Made by a program: the position numbers and the translations under genes | Shown here: in pieces, positions 25,800-33,447 of the stretch | Layout: each line of letters starts with the position of its first letter | Position numbering within the stretch: the first letter of the stretch is position 1 | Notes under the pieces: generated by a model | The model's input: only the letters and a program-made list of their open reading frames with translations | What the model was told of the DNA's origin: nothing | Database searches by the model: none | Assembly (NCBI GenBank): GCA_964251385.1 | Contig: CAXUJK010000001.1 | Span: 744,001-808,000, forward strand | Source: CADCVW01 sp964251385 | GTDB taxonomy: Bacteria > Pseudomonadota > Alphaproteobacteria > Sphingomonadales > Sphingomonadaceae | Reading direction: 5' to 3' | Length of the DNA: 64,000 nt

Positions 25800-26846
25800 T
25801 CATGCGTCCTTGAAGCGCGGCAAGACCTCGCGCCCGAACAGCTCGATCTGGTCTCGCAGGGCGTGATACTGCTCGCCGTGCGCGCCGCGGCCGAAGTCGA
25901 CGATAATGGTGTCGGGATCGGTCGCCTCGATGCACAATTGCAAACCTTCGGCACACTCGTCGGGCGTTCCCACGATGATCTGGCCCGGCGGCAGGTCCGC
26001 GATGACAAGCGGCTTGCCCGAGCGCAACTTGTCCGCGAACTCCTCGTCGAACGGCACGCCGAGCTTGAGGTAATCGCGGTAGATGTCGAGGATCGGCGGC
26101 AGCCATTCGCGCTCCAGCTTCGCCTTGTCGCGGTCGATCCCCATCTTGCGGTTCAGCACCACCGTGCCCGCCCGGCCCGCAGCGCGCGAGTTCTCGCGAA
26201 ACCGCTTGATCTTGGGCGCGAGCATGGCCGCGCTCTCGATATTGTCGGTCAGCCAGCCGTCGCCGAGCCGCGCGGCGCGGTCGATCGCCGCGTCGACCTG
26301 CGCCCCGATGAAGATCGGCGGCCCCGGCTTCTGCACGGGCTTGGGCGTCACGTTTGCGCCCTTGACGGTGAAGTGCTTGCCTTCAAACTCGACGGGCTCG
26401 TCGCTCCAGGCGCGGCGGAGCAGTTCGATCCCTTCTTCGAAGCGGCCGACGCGTTCCTTGAACACGAGCCCGAGTTGTTCGAACTCGTACGGACGGTAGC
26501 CGAGCGCGACGCCGAGCATCACGCGCCCGTCCGACAGCTCGTCGACCATCGCGACCTGTTCGGCGATGTCGATCGGGTGGTGCGTGGGCAGGATCAGGAT
26601 GTTGGTCAGGAAGCGCAGTCGCGTGGTGCGCGCGGCGAGCGCAGCGATCGAGATCATCGGCTGCGGAGAATCGATGCGCTCCATCGTGAAGCGGTGATGG
26701 CCGACCGTGCCGATGTCGAATCCGAGTTCCTCGGCGAGCGCCACGATCTCGAAGCTGCGCTCCCAACGCGTTCGCCAGCCCCCGTCCACGGGTTCGGACT
26801 CACGCGGGAAACCGGTGAGTGTCGGGATGGAGAGACCGAAGTTCAT
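25800..26846 (-). CDS. LLM-class oxidoreductase, probably F420-dependent
   Basis: 348 residues with a luciferase-like TIM barrel. Visible are MNFGLSIPTLTGFPRE at the start, FDIGTVGHHRFTM, RLRFLTNILILPTHHPIDIA, ELSDGRVMLGVALGYRPYEF and the late GQIIVGTPDECAEGL. The family uses FMN or F420; its place inside a complete F420 synthesis and reduction operon makes F420 by far the more likely cofactor. Probable role: hydride transfer to or from the pathway substrate. It is preceded by a small dimeric-barrel protein (31 bp) and followed by a GST (4 bp). Confidence 0.85.
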   Translation of the reverse strand: MNFGLSIPTLTGFPRESEPVDGGWRTRWERSFEIVALAEELGFDIGTVGHHRFTMERIDSPQPMISIAALAARTTRLRFLTNILILPTHHPIDIAEQVAMVDELSDGRVMLGVALGYRPYEFEQLGLVFKERVGRFEEGIELLRRAWSDEPVEFEGKHFTVKGANVTPKPVQKPGPPIFIGAQVDAAIDRAARLGDGWLTDNIESAAMLAPKIKRFRENSRAAGRAGTVVLNRKMGIDRDKAKLEREWLPPILDIYRDYLKLGVPFDEEFADKLRSGKPLVIADLPPGQIIVGTPDECAEGLQLCIEATDPDTIIVDFGRGAHGEQYHALRDQIELFGREVLPRFKDA

Positions 26847-26877
26847 GCGCGCGTCTCCGTGTCTTGCGGGAAGCGGC

Positions 26878-27180
26878 TCACGGAACGGCTTCCTGCGTGA
26901 CCGTCGAGATCTTGTAGTCGGTCACGTAACGCTCGACGATCTCGAGTTCAACGCGTTCGGGATCCTTGTAATAGCCCTCCATGGCCGCCTCGATGTCGCC
27001 CGGATGGTGGACCGCCCAGGTGAACATGTTCTCCTCGCGATCGCTCAGCGCGAACAGCACTTCGAAACCGTGACGCTTGCGCACGGCGACGATCCGCCGC
27101 CACACTTCGAGGTACGCGTCCCACTCGTCGGCCTTTATCGAGTAGCGACGTAACAATGTTGTGCCCGTCCGGCCGTCCAT
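26878..27180 (-). CDS. Small NIPSNAP-like dimeric alpha/beta-barrel protein
   Basis: 100 residues. It starts TTLLRRYSIKADEWDAYLEV, then WRRIVAVRKRHGFEVLFALS and the Trp-containing MFTWAVHHPGDIEAAMEGYY, a layout like NIPSNAP/antibiotic-biosynthesis-monooxygenase barrels. The family assignment is tentative. GGGGCGGAG immediately precedes the ATG. It lies between fbiC and the LLM oxidoreductase on the same strand, so it may act on the same substrate as a small isomerase, cyclase or binding protein. No catalytic residues can be assigned. Confidence 0.6.
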   Translation of the reverse strand: MDGRTGTTLLRRYSIKADEWDAYLEVWRRIVAVRKRHGFEVLFALSDREENMFTWAVHHPGDIEAAMEGYYKDPERVELEIVERYVTDYKISTVTQEAVP

Positions 27181-27230
27181 CTCCGCCCCTCGTCGTTCGC
27201 CGCTATGTGTGCCGCCGGAGTTGCCGCGCC

Positions 27231-27245
27231 CGCAAGATGCTTGCG
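27231..27245. promoter_or_regulatory. 15-bp palindrome between fbiC and the LLM gene block
   Basis: CGCAAG-ATG-CTTGCG, a perfect 6-bp inverted repeat with a 3-base centre, sits in the 109-bp gap downstream of fbiC and 51 bp upstream of the small barrel protein gene. It could be an operator for an internal promoter or a small hairpin; the arms are too short and lack a following T-run, so a terminator is unlikely. No second copy was noticed. Confidence 0.25.
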
Positions 27246-27289
27246 TTGCGGAATATGCGTAAATGCGTGGAGGATCGGAGCTTTCCCGT

Positions 27290-29635
27290 TCACGCCGCGG
27301 CGGCGTCCAGCGCCGACTCCGCGCTTGCGTAATCCGTGCGGCGGCGGCGCGGGGTGCGTCCGGCGGCGCGGATCAGCGCTTCCATGTCCGCGGCTGAAAA
27401 CTCCTGCCCGTGCACCGCGCCCGCGGCGCGCGTGATCGATTCGTCCATCAGCGTGCCGCCCAGGTCGTTGACGCCCGCGTCTAGGCACGCGCGCGCGCCT
27501 TCGGGGCCGATCTTGACCCATGATGCCTGGATGTTGTCGATCAGTCCGTCGAACACGATCCGCGCCACGGCGTGCATCAGGACGGTCTCGCGGAAGGTCG
27601 GACCCGCGCGCGACTGGCCGCGCAGATAGATCGGCGTTTCGGCGGCCACGAAGGGCAGCGGCACGAATTCCGAAAAGCCGCCCGTCTCCTCCTGGAGCGC
27701 GCGGATTCGGCCGAGGTGCCGCGCCCAATGCACCGGGCGGTCGACATGGCCGAACATGATGGTCGCGGTCGTCGCGATCCCCAGCCGGTGCGCCGCGCCG
27801 ACCACGGCCAGCCACTCGGCCGTGTCGAGCTTGTCCGGGCAGATCACCGCGCGCACGTCGTCGTCCAGGATTTCGGCGGCGGTGCCGGGCAGCGTCGACA
27901 GGCCCGCATCGCGCAGCATTGTCAGGAAGTCGGTGACGGACACGTCCAGCGTGCGCGCGCCCTGCGCGACTTCGAGCGGCGAGAAGGCGTGGATGTGGAG
28001 CGACGGCGCGGCGCGCTTTACCGCGCGGCAGATGTCGAGATAGGTCTGGCCGGTGTAGGCGGGGTGGATGCCGCCCTGCATGCAAACCTCGGTCGCACCC
28101 CGCGCGTAGGCTTCGGTCGCGCGCGCGCCGATCTCCGCCAGATCCAGGCGATACGGCTTGCCGCGCAGCGCCTCGCTCGTCCTGCCCTTCGAGAATGCGC
28201 AGAAACCGCAACGATAGCCGCAGATGTTGGTGTAGTTGATGTTGCGGTTGACGACGTAGGTGACGGCGTCGCCGACCGCCGCGCGCCGCATCGCTTCCGC
28301 GGCGGTGCAGACGGCGGTGAACGATGCGCCCCGCGCGCCGAACAGATCGACGATCGCCTGCTCGCTCAAGCGATGGCCCGCGCGCGCGCGGTCGAGCGCC
28401 GCCGCGACGGCCCGGTCCACCGACAGCCCCGCGGGCGAACGGCGGATCGCGATGACATCGGCATCCGGCGGAGAGGTGGCCGCACCGGTTCTCCACCCGT
28501 CCGTCCGCCCGAACCCCTGCACGTCGGCGAGCGCCATCACGCGGCCGCGCAGGGCCGGATCGATCCAACGGTCGCCGTCACGGACATAAGGAGGATGGAC
28601 GGTGAGCCGCTCGGTCAGCACGCCGCCCGCCGCGCGCGTCTCCTCCTCCAGGCGCTCGATCTCGGGCCACGGCGCTTCCGGGTTGACGTGGTCGGGAGTC
28701 AGCGGCGAAACGCCGCCCCAGTCGTTGATCCCGGCCGCGACCAGCGCGCCGAGCGCGCCCGGGCTGAGATTGGGCGGAGCCTGAATCGTCATCGCTGGCC
28801 CGAACAGCAGGCGCGCGATCGCGATCGTCCAGCGCAGCTCGTCGAGAGGCGGCTCGGGCGCATCGGCCATGCGCGTGCCGGGCTTGGCGCGGAAATTCTG
28901 GACGATGATTTCCTGCAAGTGCCCGTGCCGGTCGTGGAGGTCGCGCAGCGCGAGCAGCGCGTCGATCCGTTCTGCGCGGGTTTCGCCGATGCCGATGAGG
29001 ATACCCGACGTCATCGGCACCCCCGCGCGTCCCGCCGCCTCCATGCTCGCGAGGCGGACCGCGGGGTGCTTGTCCGGCGATCCGTGGTGCGCGCCGCCCG
29101 GCTTGCTCAGCCGCGCCGCCGTGCCTTCGAGCATGATCCCCATCGACGGCGACCAGCGCCGCAGCCGCCGGTAATCCCCCTCGGACAGGATGCCCGCGTT
29201 GACGTGGGGCAGCAGGCCGGTTTCGGTGACGATCCGCTCCGAGACATGCGCGACATAGTCGATCGTGCTGTCGAACCCGTGGCCCCGCAACCAGTCGGCC
29301 GCGACGCGATAGCGGGCTTCGGGTCGGTCGCCGAGCGTCAGAAGCGCTTCCTTGCAGCCGAACGCCGCACCGTCCCGGCACAGCGCCACCACGTCGTCGG
29401 CCGCCAGATAGGGCGCGGCGAGACGTCGCGGTGCTTGGGCAAAGGTGCAGTAGTGGCAGACGTCGCGGCACAACTGCGTCAGCGGCACGAAGACTTTTCG
29501 CGAGTAGCCGACCACGTCGCCATGACCCGCGACGGCGAGCGCGCGCGCACGACGGGTCAGGTCGTCGAGCGCGTCGCCCTCAGCCGGAACCAGCAGAAGC
29601 GCGTCGGCCCGGTCCATCGGGCCCGCCTCATTCAC
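27290..29635 (-). CDS. fbiC: Fo synthase, fused CofG-CofH (7,8-didemethyl-8-hydroxy-5-deazariboflavin synthase)
   Basis: 781 residues carrying two radical-SAM domains in one chain, as in actinobacterial FbiC. The first (CofG-like, about 1-390) has the cluster motif CRDVCHYC (Cys56, Cys60, Cys63) and QEIIVQNFRAKPGT. The second (CofH-like, about 400-781) has NYTNICGYRCGFCAFSKG (Cys472, Cys476, Cys479) and VCMQGGIHPAYTGQTY. Together they make the deazaflavin Fo from tyrosine and a riboflavin precursor. The gene overlaps npdG by ATGA. Archaea and cyanobacteria usually have separate genes, so the fusion points to the actinobacterial-type lineage of the pathway. Confidence 0.95.
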   Translation of the reverse strand: MNEAGPMDRADALLLVPAEGDALDDLTRRARALAVAGHGDVVGYSRKVFVPLTQLCRDVCHYCTFAQAPRRLAAPYLAADDVVALCRDGAAFGCKEALLTLGDRPEARYRVAADWLRGHGFDSTIDYVAHVSERIVTETGLLPHVNAGILSEGDYRRLRRWSPSMGIMLEGTAARLSKPGGAHHGSPDKHPAVRLASMEAAGRAGVPMTSGILIGIGETRAERIDALLALRDLHDRHGHLQEIIVQNFRAKPGTRMADAPEPPLDELRWTIAIARLLFGPAMTIQAPPNLSPGALGALVAAGINDWGGVSPLTPDHVNPEAPWPEIERLEEETRAAGGVLTERLTVHPPYVRDGDRWIDPALRGRVMALADVQGFGRTDGWRTGAATSPPDADVIAIRRSPAGLSVDRAVAAALDRARAGHRLSEQAIVDLFGARGASFTAVCTAAEAMRRAAVGDAVTYVVNRNINYTNICGYRCGFCAFSKGRTSEALRGKPYRLDLAEIGARATEAYARGATEVCMQGGIHPAYTGQTYLDICRAVKRAAPSLHIHAFSPLEVAQGARTLDVSVTDFLTMLRDAGLSTLPGTAAEILDDDVRAVICPDKLDTAEWLAVVGAAHRLGIATTATIMFGHVDRPVHWARHLGRIRALQEETGGFSEFVPLPFVAAETPIYLRGQSRAGPTFRETVLMHAVARIVFDGLIDNIQASWVKIGPEGARACLDAGVNDLGGTLMDESITRAAGAVHGQEFSAADMEALIRAAGRTPRRRRTDYASAESALDAAAA

Positions 29636-30300
29636 GCGTGCACGTCACCCGGGCCACCCACGCCGGTGATCCGGATGCCGCTATGCGTCTGATATTCCTT
29701 GTTGAGGAAGATGAGCACGGAGGTCAGCGCCTCCGCCGCCGCCGCGTTGCACAGCGGCCCCGCGTGCAATGCATTGAGCCCCATCGACTTGGCCAGGCCG
29801 ATCACCTGTTCGCGCGCGTCGCGGTCGTCGCCCGTGACGAGCACGTCGCACGGCACATTGCCCATCGCGGCGAGGTGGTGCGCGGCGACGCTCTGGAACG
29901 CGGACACGACGCGCACGCCCTCGCCCAGCAGCGCTTGCGCGATCTGCGCCGCCGACCCTTCGGCCGGCAACTGCACGCGCATGACCTTGGGCGGGACGAG
30001 CGGCACGGTGGTGTCGACCACGATCTTGCCCTGCACCGCATCGCGGATGGCGTCGAGCGTCTCGCGCTGATTGCCGAAGCGGACCGCGACGAGGACGATG
30101 TCGCCGAACTCCGCCGCCTCCGCGTTGCCGGCGGCGCGGATCGAGGCCGCGTCATCCAGCCGACCGGCGAGGTCCGCCGCGACCTCGGCACCTCGTTCGG
30201 GGTCCCGCGTCCCGATCACGACCTCGTGCCCGGCCGCAGCGCAGCGCAGCGCGAGTCCCGACCCGAGCGCTCCCGTGCCGCCGATGATCCCGATCCGCAT
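29632..30300 (-). CDS. npdG: NADPH:F420 oxidoreductase
   Basis: 222 residues. The NADP-binding start MRIGIIGGTGALGSGLALRC and GHEVVIGTRDPERG are typical of NADPH-dependent F420 reductases. Later come VDTTVPLVPPKVMRVQLPAE, VSAFQSVAAHHLAAM, and the carboxyl GIRITGVGGP. It reduces F420 with NADPH, supplying F420H2. It is the first gene of the 14-gene minus-strand run; GAAGGAG lies 12 bases before the ATG. The 222-bp region upstream is shared with the divergent ferredoxin-P450 operon. Confidence 0.9.
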   Translation of the reverse strand: MRIGIIGGTGALGSGLALRCAAAGHEVVIGTRDPERGAEVAADLAGRLDDAASIRAAGNAEAAEFGDIVLVAVRFGNQRETLDAIRDAVQGKIVVDTTVPLVPPKVMRVQLPAEGSAAQIAQALLGEGVRVVSAFQSVAAHHLAAMGNVPCDVLVTGDDRDAREQVIGLAKSMGLNALHAGPLCNAAAAEALTSVLIFLNKEYQTHSGIRITGVGGPGDVHA

Positions 30301-30522
30301 CTTTGCAAAATCTCCTTCGGCCGACTGAATAGCGCATGTCGCGGCAGCGAGGTGCGGCGTTGAGCGTCCGGTAGACGCTTTTCCTGCCTATAAGCGAGCG
30401 GCCGAGCTCTCCCGGCGATCGCACCGCCGATTTCCTCCTGCATTGATCATTTCGCGCAAGCGCCCGCGATTGCCCTTTCGCGCCGGCATCGGAGAAGGGG
30501 TTTGCATGAGGAGATCAGGCGA

Positions 30523-30729
30523 GTGAAGGTTCGCGTGGACGAGTATCGCTGCGTCGGGCACGGCATGTGCTACCTCGCGGCGCCTGAAGTGTTTCAGCTA
30601 AGCGACGAGGACGGCCATGCCTATGTCCTGAGCGAGGACGTGCCCCCCGGCCTCGAGGAAGCCGTCTACCAGGCGCAGCGCGGCTGCCCCGAACAGGCGA
30701 TCTACATCAAGGAGGCCTTGGCGGCATGA
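30523..30729 (+). CDS. Single-cluster [3Fe-4S] ferredoxin
   Basis: 68 residues. Cluster ligands read Cys10-x2-His13-x2-Cys16 and Cys55-Pro (CVGHGMC and RGCPEQAI). His or another residue in place of the second Cys marks the [3Fe-4S] type that feeds electrons to bacterial P450s. GTG 30523 follows GAGGAG by 8 bases and starts the first beta strand; an upstream TTG is less likely. The stop overlaps the P450 start (ATGA), so it is almost certainly that enzyme's redox partner. No ferredoxin reductase gene is in the window. Confidence 0.92.
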   Translation: MKVRVDEYRCVGHGMCYLAAPEVFQLSDEDGHAYVLSEDVPPGLEEAVYQAQRGCPEQAIYIKEALAA

Positions 30730-32003
30730 GCGCCGGCGAGATTGCTCCGCTCGGCAGCAAGAGCAATCCGGTCGCGTTCGACCATGAGTCGCCCGAATAT
30801 GTCGGCGCGTGGGCCGACCAGTACCGGACGATCCGGACAAGCGCCTGCCCGATCGCATGGTCCGGCGCGCATGGCGGTTATTTCGTGCCGAGCCGCTATC
30901 AGGACATCGTCGCCATCGCGCAGGATTCGGAGACCTTCTCCAGCGCCAAGCATTTCGACGCCGCGACCGGAGCCGTGTCCGGCGGCGTGCTGATCCCGCC
31001 CCTCGCCGTTCCGCCCGCTTTCCCCATCGATACGGACCGGCCGATCTGGGACGCCTATCGCGGGCTCATCAACCGCCGCTTCGCGCCCAAGGCGGCGGAA
31101 GCGCGCCGCGACTTCGCCCGGCACCATGCGTCGTTGCTGATCGACCAAGTGATCGAGACGGGCGAGATCGATTTCATCGCGGACCTGACGGGACCGCTGC
31201 CCGCGATGGTGACGATGGACCTGATGGGCCTGCCGCTGGCCGACTGGCGCGACTTCGCCGAACCGCTGCACGAGATCGTCTACACGCCCAAGGACTCGCC
31301 CGAATTTCCGGAGGTCTTCCGGCGCTTCCAGCGGATGTTCGAACGCTGCCTGGACGAGGTCCGCCGCTATCGTGACCTGCCGCCACAAGACAATCTCCTG
31401 TCCCTGTTCGCGCACGCTCCTTTCGAGGGACGACGTCTGACCGACGAGGAGGTCGAGGGTTATTGCAACAACATACTGGCGGGCGGCGTGGACACGACCA
31501 CCGCCTTGACCACCAACGTCCTCGTCTATTTGTGGCGCAACCCCCACGAGAAGCAGCGGCTGATCGACGATTCCGCTTTGCTGCCCACCGCACGGGAAGA
31601 ATTCGTGCGCTTCTTCGCGCCGCAGCACGCGGTCGCGCGCACCTGCACGCGCGACACGGCGGTCGGCGGCGTGGAGATCGCCGCCGGGGACCGCGTCTAC
31701 ATGCCTTGGGGAGCGGGCAACCGCGACCCGGCCGTGTTCGAAGACCCCGACCGGATCGACATGGCGCGCTTTCCCAATCGTCATATCGGCTTCGGCGCGG
31801 GCGCGCATCGCTGCGTCGGCTCGTTCGTCGCCCGCGTCATGTTCGAGGAGATGATCAAACAGGTGCTGGCGCGCATCCCCGACTACCGCATCGACATCGA
31901 CCAGGCCCGGCAATACCGATCGATCGGCATCATCAACGGCTGGATGAACATGCCCGCGACGTTTGCGCCGGGCGTACGGCTTTCGCGCGAAACGCTGGGC
32001 TGA
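30726..32003 (+). CDS. Cytochrome P450
   Basis: 425 residues. I-helix motif ILAGGVDTTTAL, ExxR in REEFVRFF, haem loop IGFGAGAHRCVGSFVARV with the axial Cys. It overlaps its ferredoxin by 4 bp and is followed 2 bp later by a Gfo/Idh oxidoreductase, giving a three-gene operon divergent from the F420 run. The product is probably an alcohol that the neighbouring dehydrogenases can process; the substrate is unknown. Confidence 0.93.
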   Translation: MSAGEIAPLGSKSNPVAFDHESPEYVGAWADQYRTIRTSACPIAWSGAHGGYFVPSRYQDIVAIAQDSETFSSAKHFDAATGAVSGGVLIPPLAVPPAFPIDTDRPIWDAYRGLINRRFAPKAAEARRDFARHHASLLIDQVIETGEIDFIADLTGPLPAMVTMDLMGLPLADWRDFAEPLHEIVYTPKDSPEFPEVFRRFQRMFERCLDEVRRYRDLPPQDNLLSLFAHAPFEGRRLTDEEVEGYCNNILAGGVDTTTALTTNVLVYLWRNPHEKQRLIDDSALLPTAREEFVRFFAPQHAVARTCTRDTAVGGVEIAAGDRVYMPWGAGNRDPAVFEDPDRIDMARFPNRHIGFGAGAHRCVGSFVARVMFEEMIKQVLARIPDYRIDIDQARQYRSIGIINGWMNMPATFAPGVRLSRETLG

Positions 32004-32005
32004 TC

Positions 32006-33136
32006 GTGGCGACGATCGGGTCGCCGATCCGCGTCGGCATCATCGGAGCGAGCGCGGATCCCTGGGCATGGGCGTCGACCGCGCATGTCCCGGCGTTGAA
32101 AGCGCTCGACGAGTTCGAACTGGTCGCGGTCGCGTCGCGCAACCAAGACAACGCCGATGCGGCAGCGGCCGCGCACGGCATTGCGCGCGCGTTCGGCAGC
32201 TATGACGAGATGATCGGCCAGCCGGACATCGATCTGATCTGCGTCAGCACGAGCTCGGCCCACCACCACGCGCTCGTCATGCCCGCGATCGCGGCGGGCA
32301 AGCACGTGTTCTGCGAATGGCCGTTCGGCGCCTCGATCGACGAAGCGCAACAGATGCGCGACGCCGCGCGCGACCGGGGCGTGCGCACGCTGGTGGGACT
32401 GCAGACGCGCTACGCGCCGATGGTCACCTACGCCCGCGATCTGATCGCCGAAGGTTATGTGGGGGAACTCTGGTCGATCAACCTCCATCGCGCCAACGAC
32501 CAGACGGTGCGCAAGGCGGTTACGCCCGATTATCTCGAGTTCCTCGAGCGCGCGAACGCAGGGCTACGCATCATGGGCGGCCACGCACTTGACACGCTCG
32601 CCGCCTACGTTGGGGAACTCGTCGACATCCAGGCTTATATGGAGATCGGGCTCAAGCAACTGCCGCTCACCACCGGCGAGACGGGCGCGGTGACGCACAA
32701 GGACCAGATCGTCCTGCAAGGCCGGCTGCCGGGCGCGGCGGTCATGTCCGCGATGCTGAAAATGAACTCGCCGACCTACAAGCCCTTTCATCTGGAAATC
32801 AGCGGATCGGGCGGAGCGCTGGTCATCACCACGGGCGACGACCTGTTGCCCGCTGCGCGCCACCCGGGGGTTCCGTACGACCTGACGCTGTTCGGCGCGC
32901 CGGCCCTGGGCGAACCGTTCGAGAAGCTGGCCGTGCCCGCCGCCTACGATCGAGTGCCCGTCTCCGTCCCGCGCGGACAGCCGGTCGACGTCGCGCACAT
33001 GTACCTCGATTTCGCGCGCGCCGTCCGCGACGGAACTCCGTGCGAGACGGACTTCGACCACGGCCTCGGACGGCACCAGCTGCTAGCCGCGATCGAGCGC
33101 GCGGCGGAAACGGGCGAACGCCAGAAGCTGATCTAG
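32006..33136 (+). CDS. Gfo/Idh/MocA family NAD(P)-dependent oxidoreductase
   Basis: 376 residues. The amino Rossmann domain begins PIRVGIIGASADPWAWAS, with IDLICVSTSSAHHHALVMPA, then the substrate-site motif GKHVFCEWPFGASIDEAQQ (EKP of sugar enzymes replaced by EWP). The carboxyl alpha/beta domain contains IMGGHALDTLAAYVGEL. GTG 32006 lies two bases after the P450 stop; the longer frame is a shadow inside the P450 gene. Relatives include galactose-dehydrogenase-like Gal80 proteins, but the EWP change and context suggest oxidation of a P450-derived or cyclic alcohol. Its TAG stop shares CTAG with the stop of the opposing gene. Confidence 0.82.
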   Translation: MATIGSPIRVGIIGASADPWAWASTAHVPALKALDEFELVAVASRNQDNADAAAAAHGIARAFGSYDEMIGQPDIDLICVSTSSAHHHALVMPAIAAGKHVFCEWPFGASIDEAQQMRDAARDRGVRTLVGLQTRYAPMVTYARDLIAEGYVGELWSINLHRANDQTVRKAVTPDYLEFLERANAGLRIMGGHALDTLAAYVGELVDIQAYMEIGLKQLPLTTGETGAVTHKDQIVLQGRLPGAAVMSAMLKMNSPTYKPFHLEISGSGGALVITTGDDLLPAARHPGVPYDLTLFGAPALGEPFEKLAVPAAYDRVPVSVPRGQPVDVAHMYLDFARAVRDGTPCETDFDHGLGRHQLLAAIERAAETGERQKLI

Positions 33137-33441
33137 GCCTGAGACGATTCGTCGGTTCCGCGCAGCAGCATGAGGTGGAGCGTGTCGCTCGCCTCGTGCC
33201 GAATCGCCCGCGCGCGCCGGTACGCGTCGGAATCGTAGAACGCCTGCGCGTCGGCCATGCCCGCGAAGCGGATCACGAACAGATGCCCGGCCGGTTGCGT
33301 GCCCTCCAGCATAACGGGTGCCGGATCGACCGCGAGGAACTCGACCGCGAATGGGGCAAGCGCGATCGCCGCCTCGCGCTGGTATTCGTCGTATGCGGCC
33401 CGATCCCGGACATCGATCGCGCCGAGCAGGTAGACGGACAT
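33133..33441 (-). CDS. DUF1330 family protein
   Basis: 102 residues. MSVYLLGAIDVRDRAAYDEY, then HLFVIRFAGMADAQAFYDSD and YRRARAIRHEASD are the DUF1330 pattern, a dimeric ferredoxin-like alpha/beta barrel of unknown function. It lies 6 bp downstream of an SDR gene at the end of a five-gene minus-strand run. The family frequently accompanies catabolic operons; no catalytic role can be assigned. Confidence 0.85.
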   Translation of the reverse strand: MSVYLLGAIDVRDRAAYDEYQREAAIALAPFAVEFLAVDPAPVMLEGTQPAGHLFVIRFAGMADAQAFYDSDAYRRARAIRHEASDTLHLMLLRGTDESSQA

Positions 33442-33447
33442 TGCGGC

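Noticed and set aside
27572..29692. 706-residue open frame on the plus strand, opposite fbiC
   Set aside because: Arginine-, histidine- and alanine-rich shadow caused by high GC; no domain motif, and fbiC on the other strand is unmistakable.
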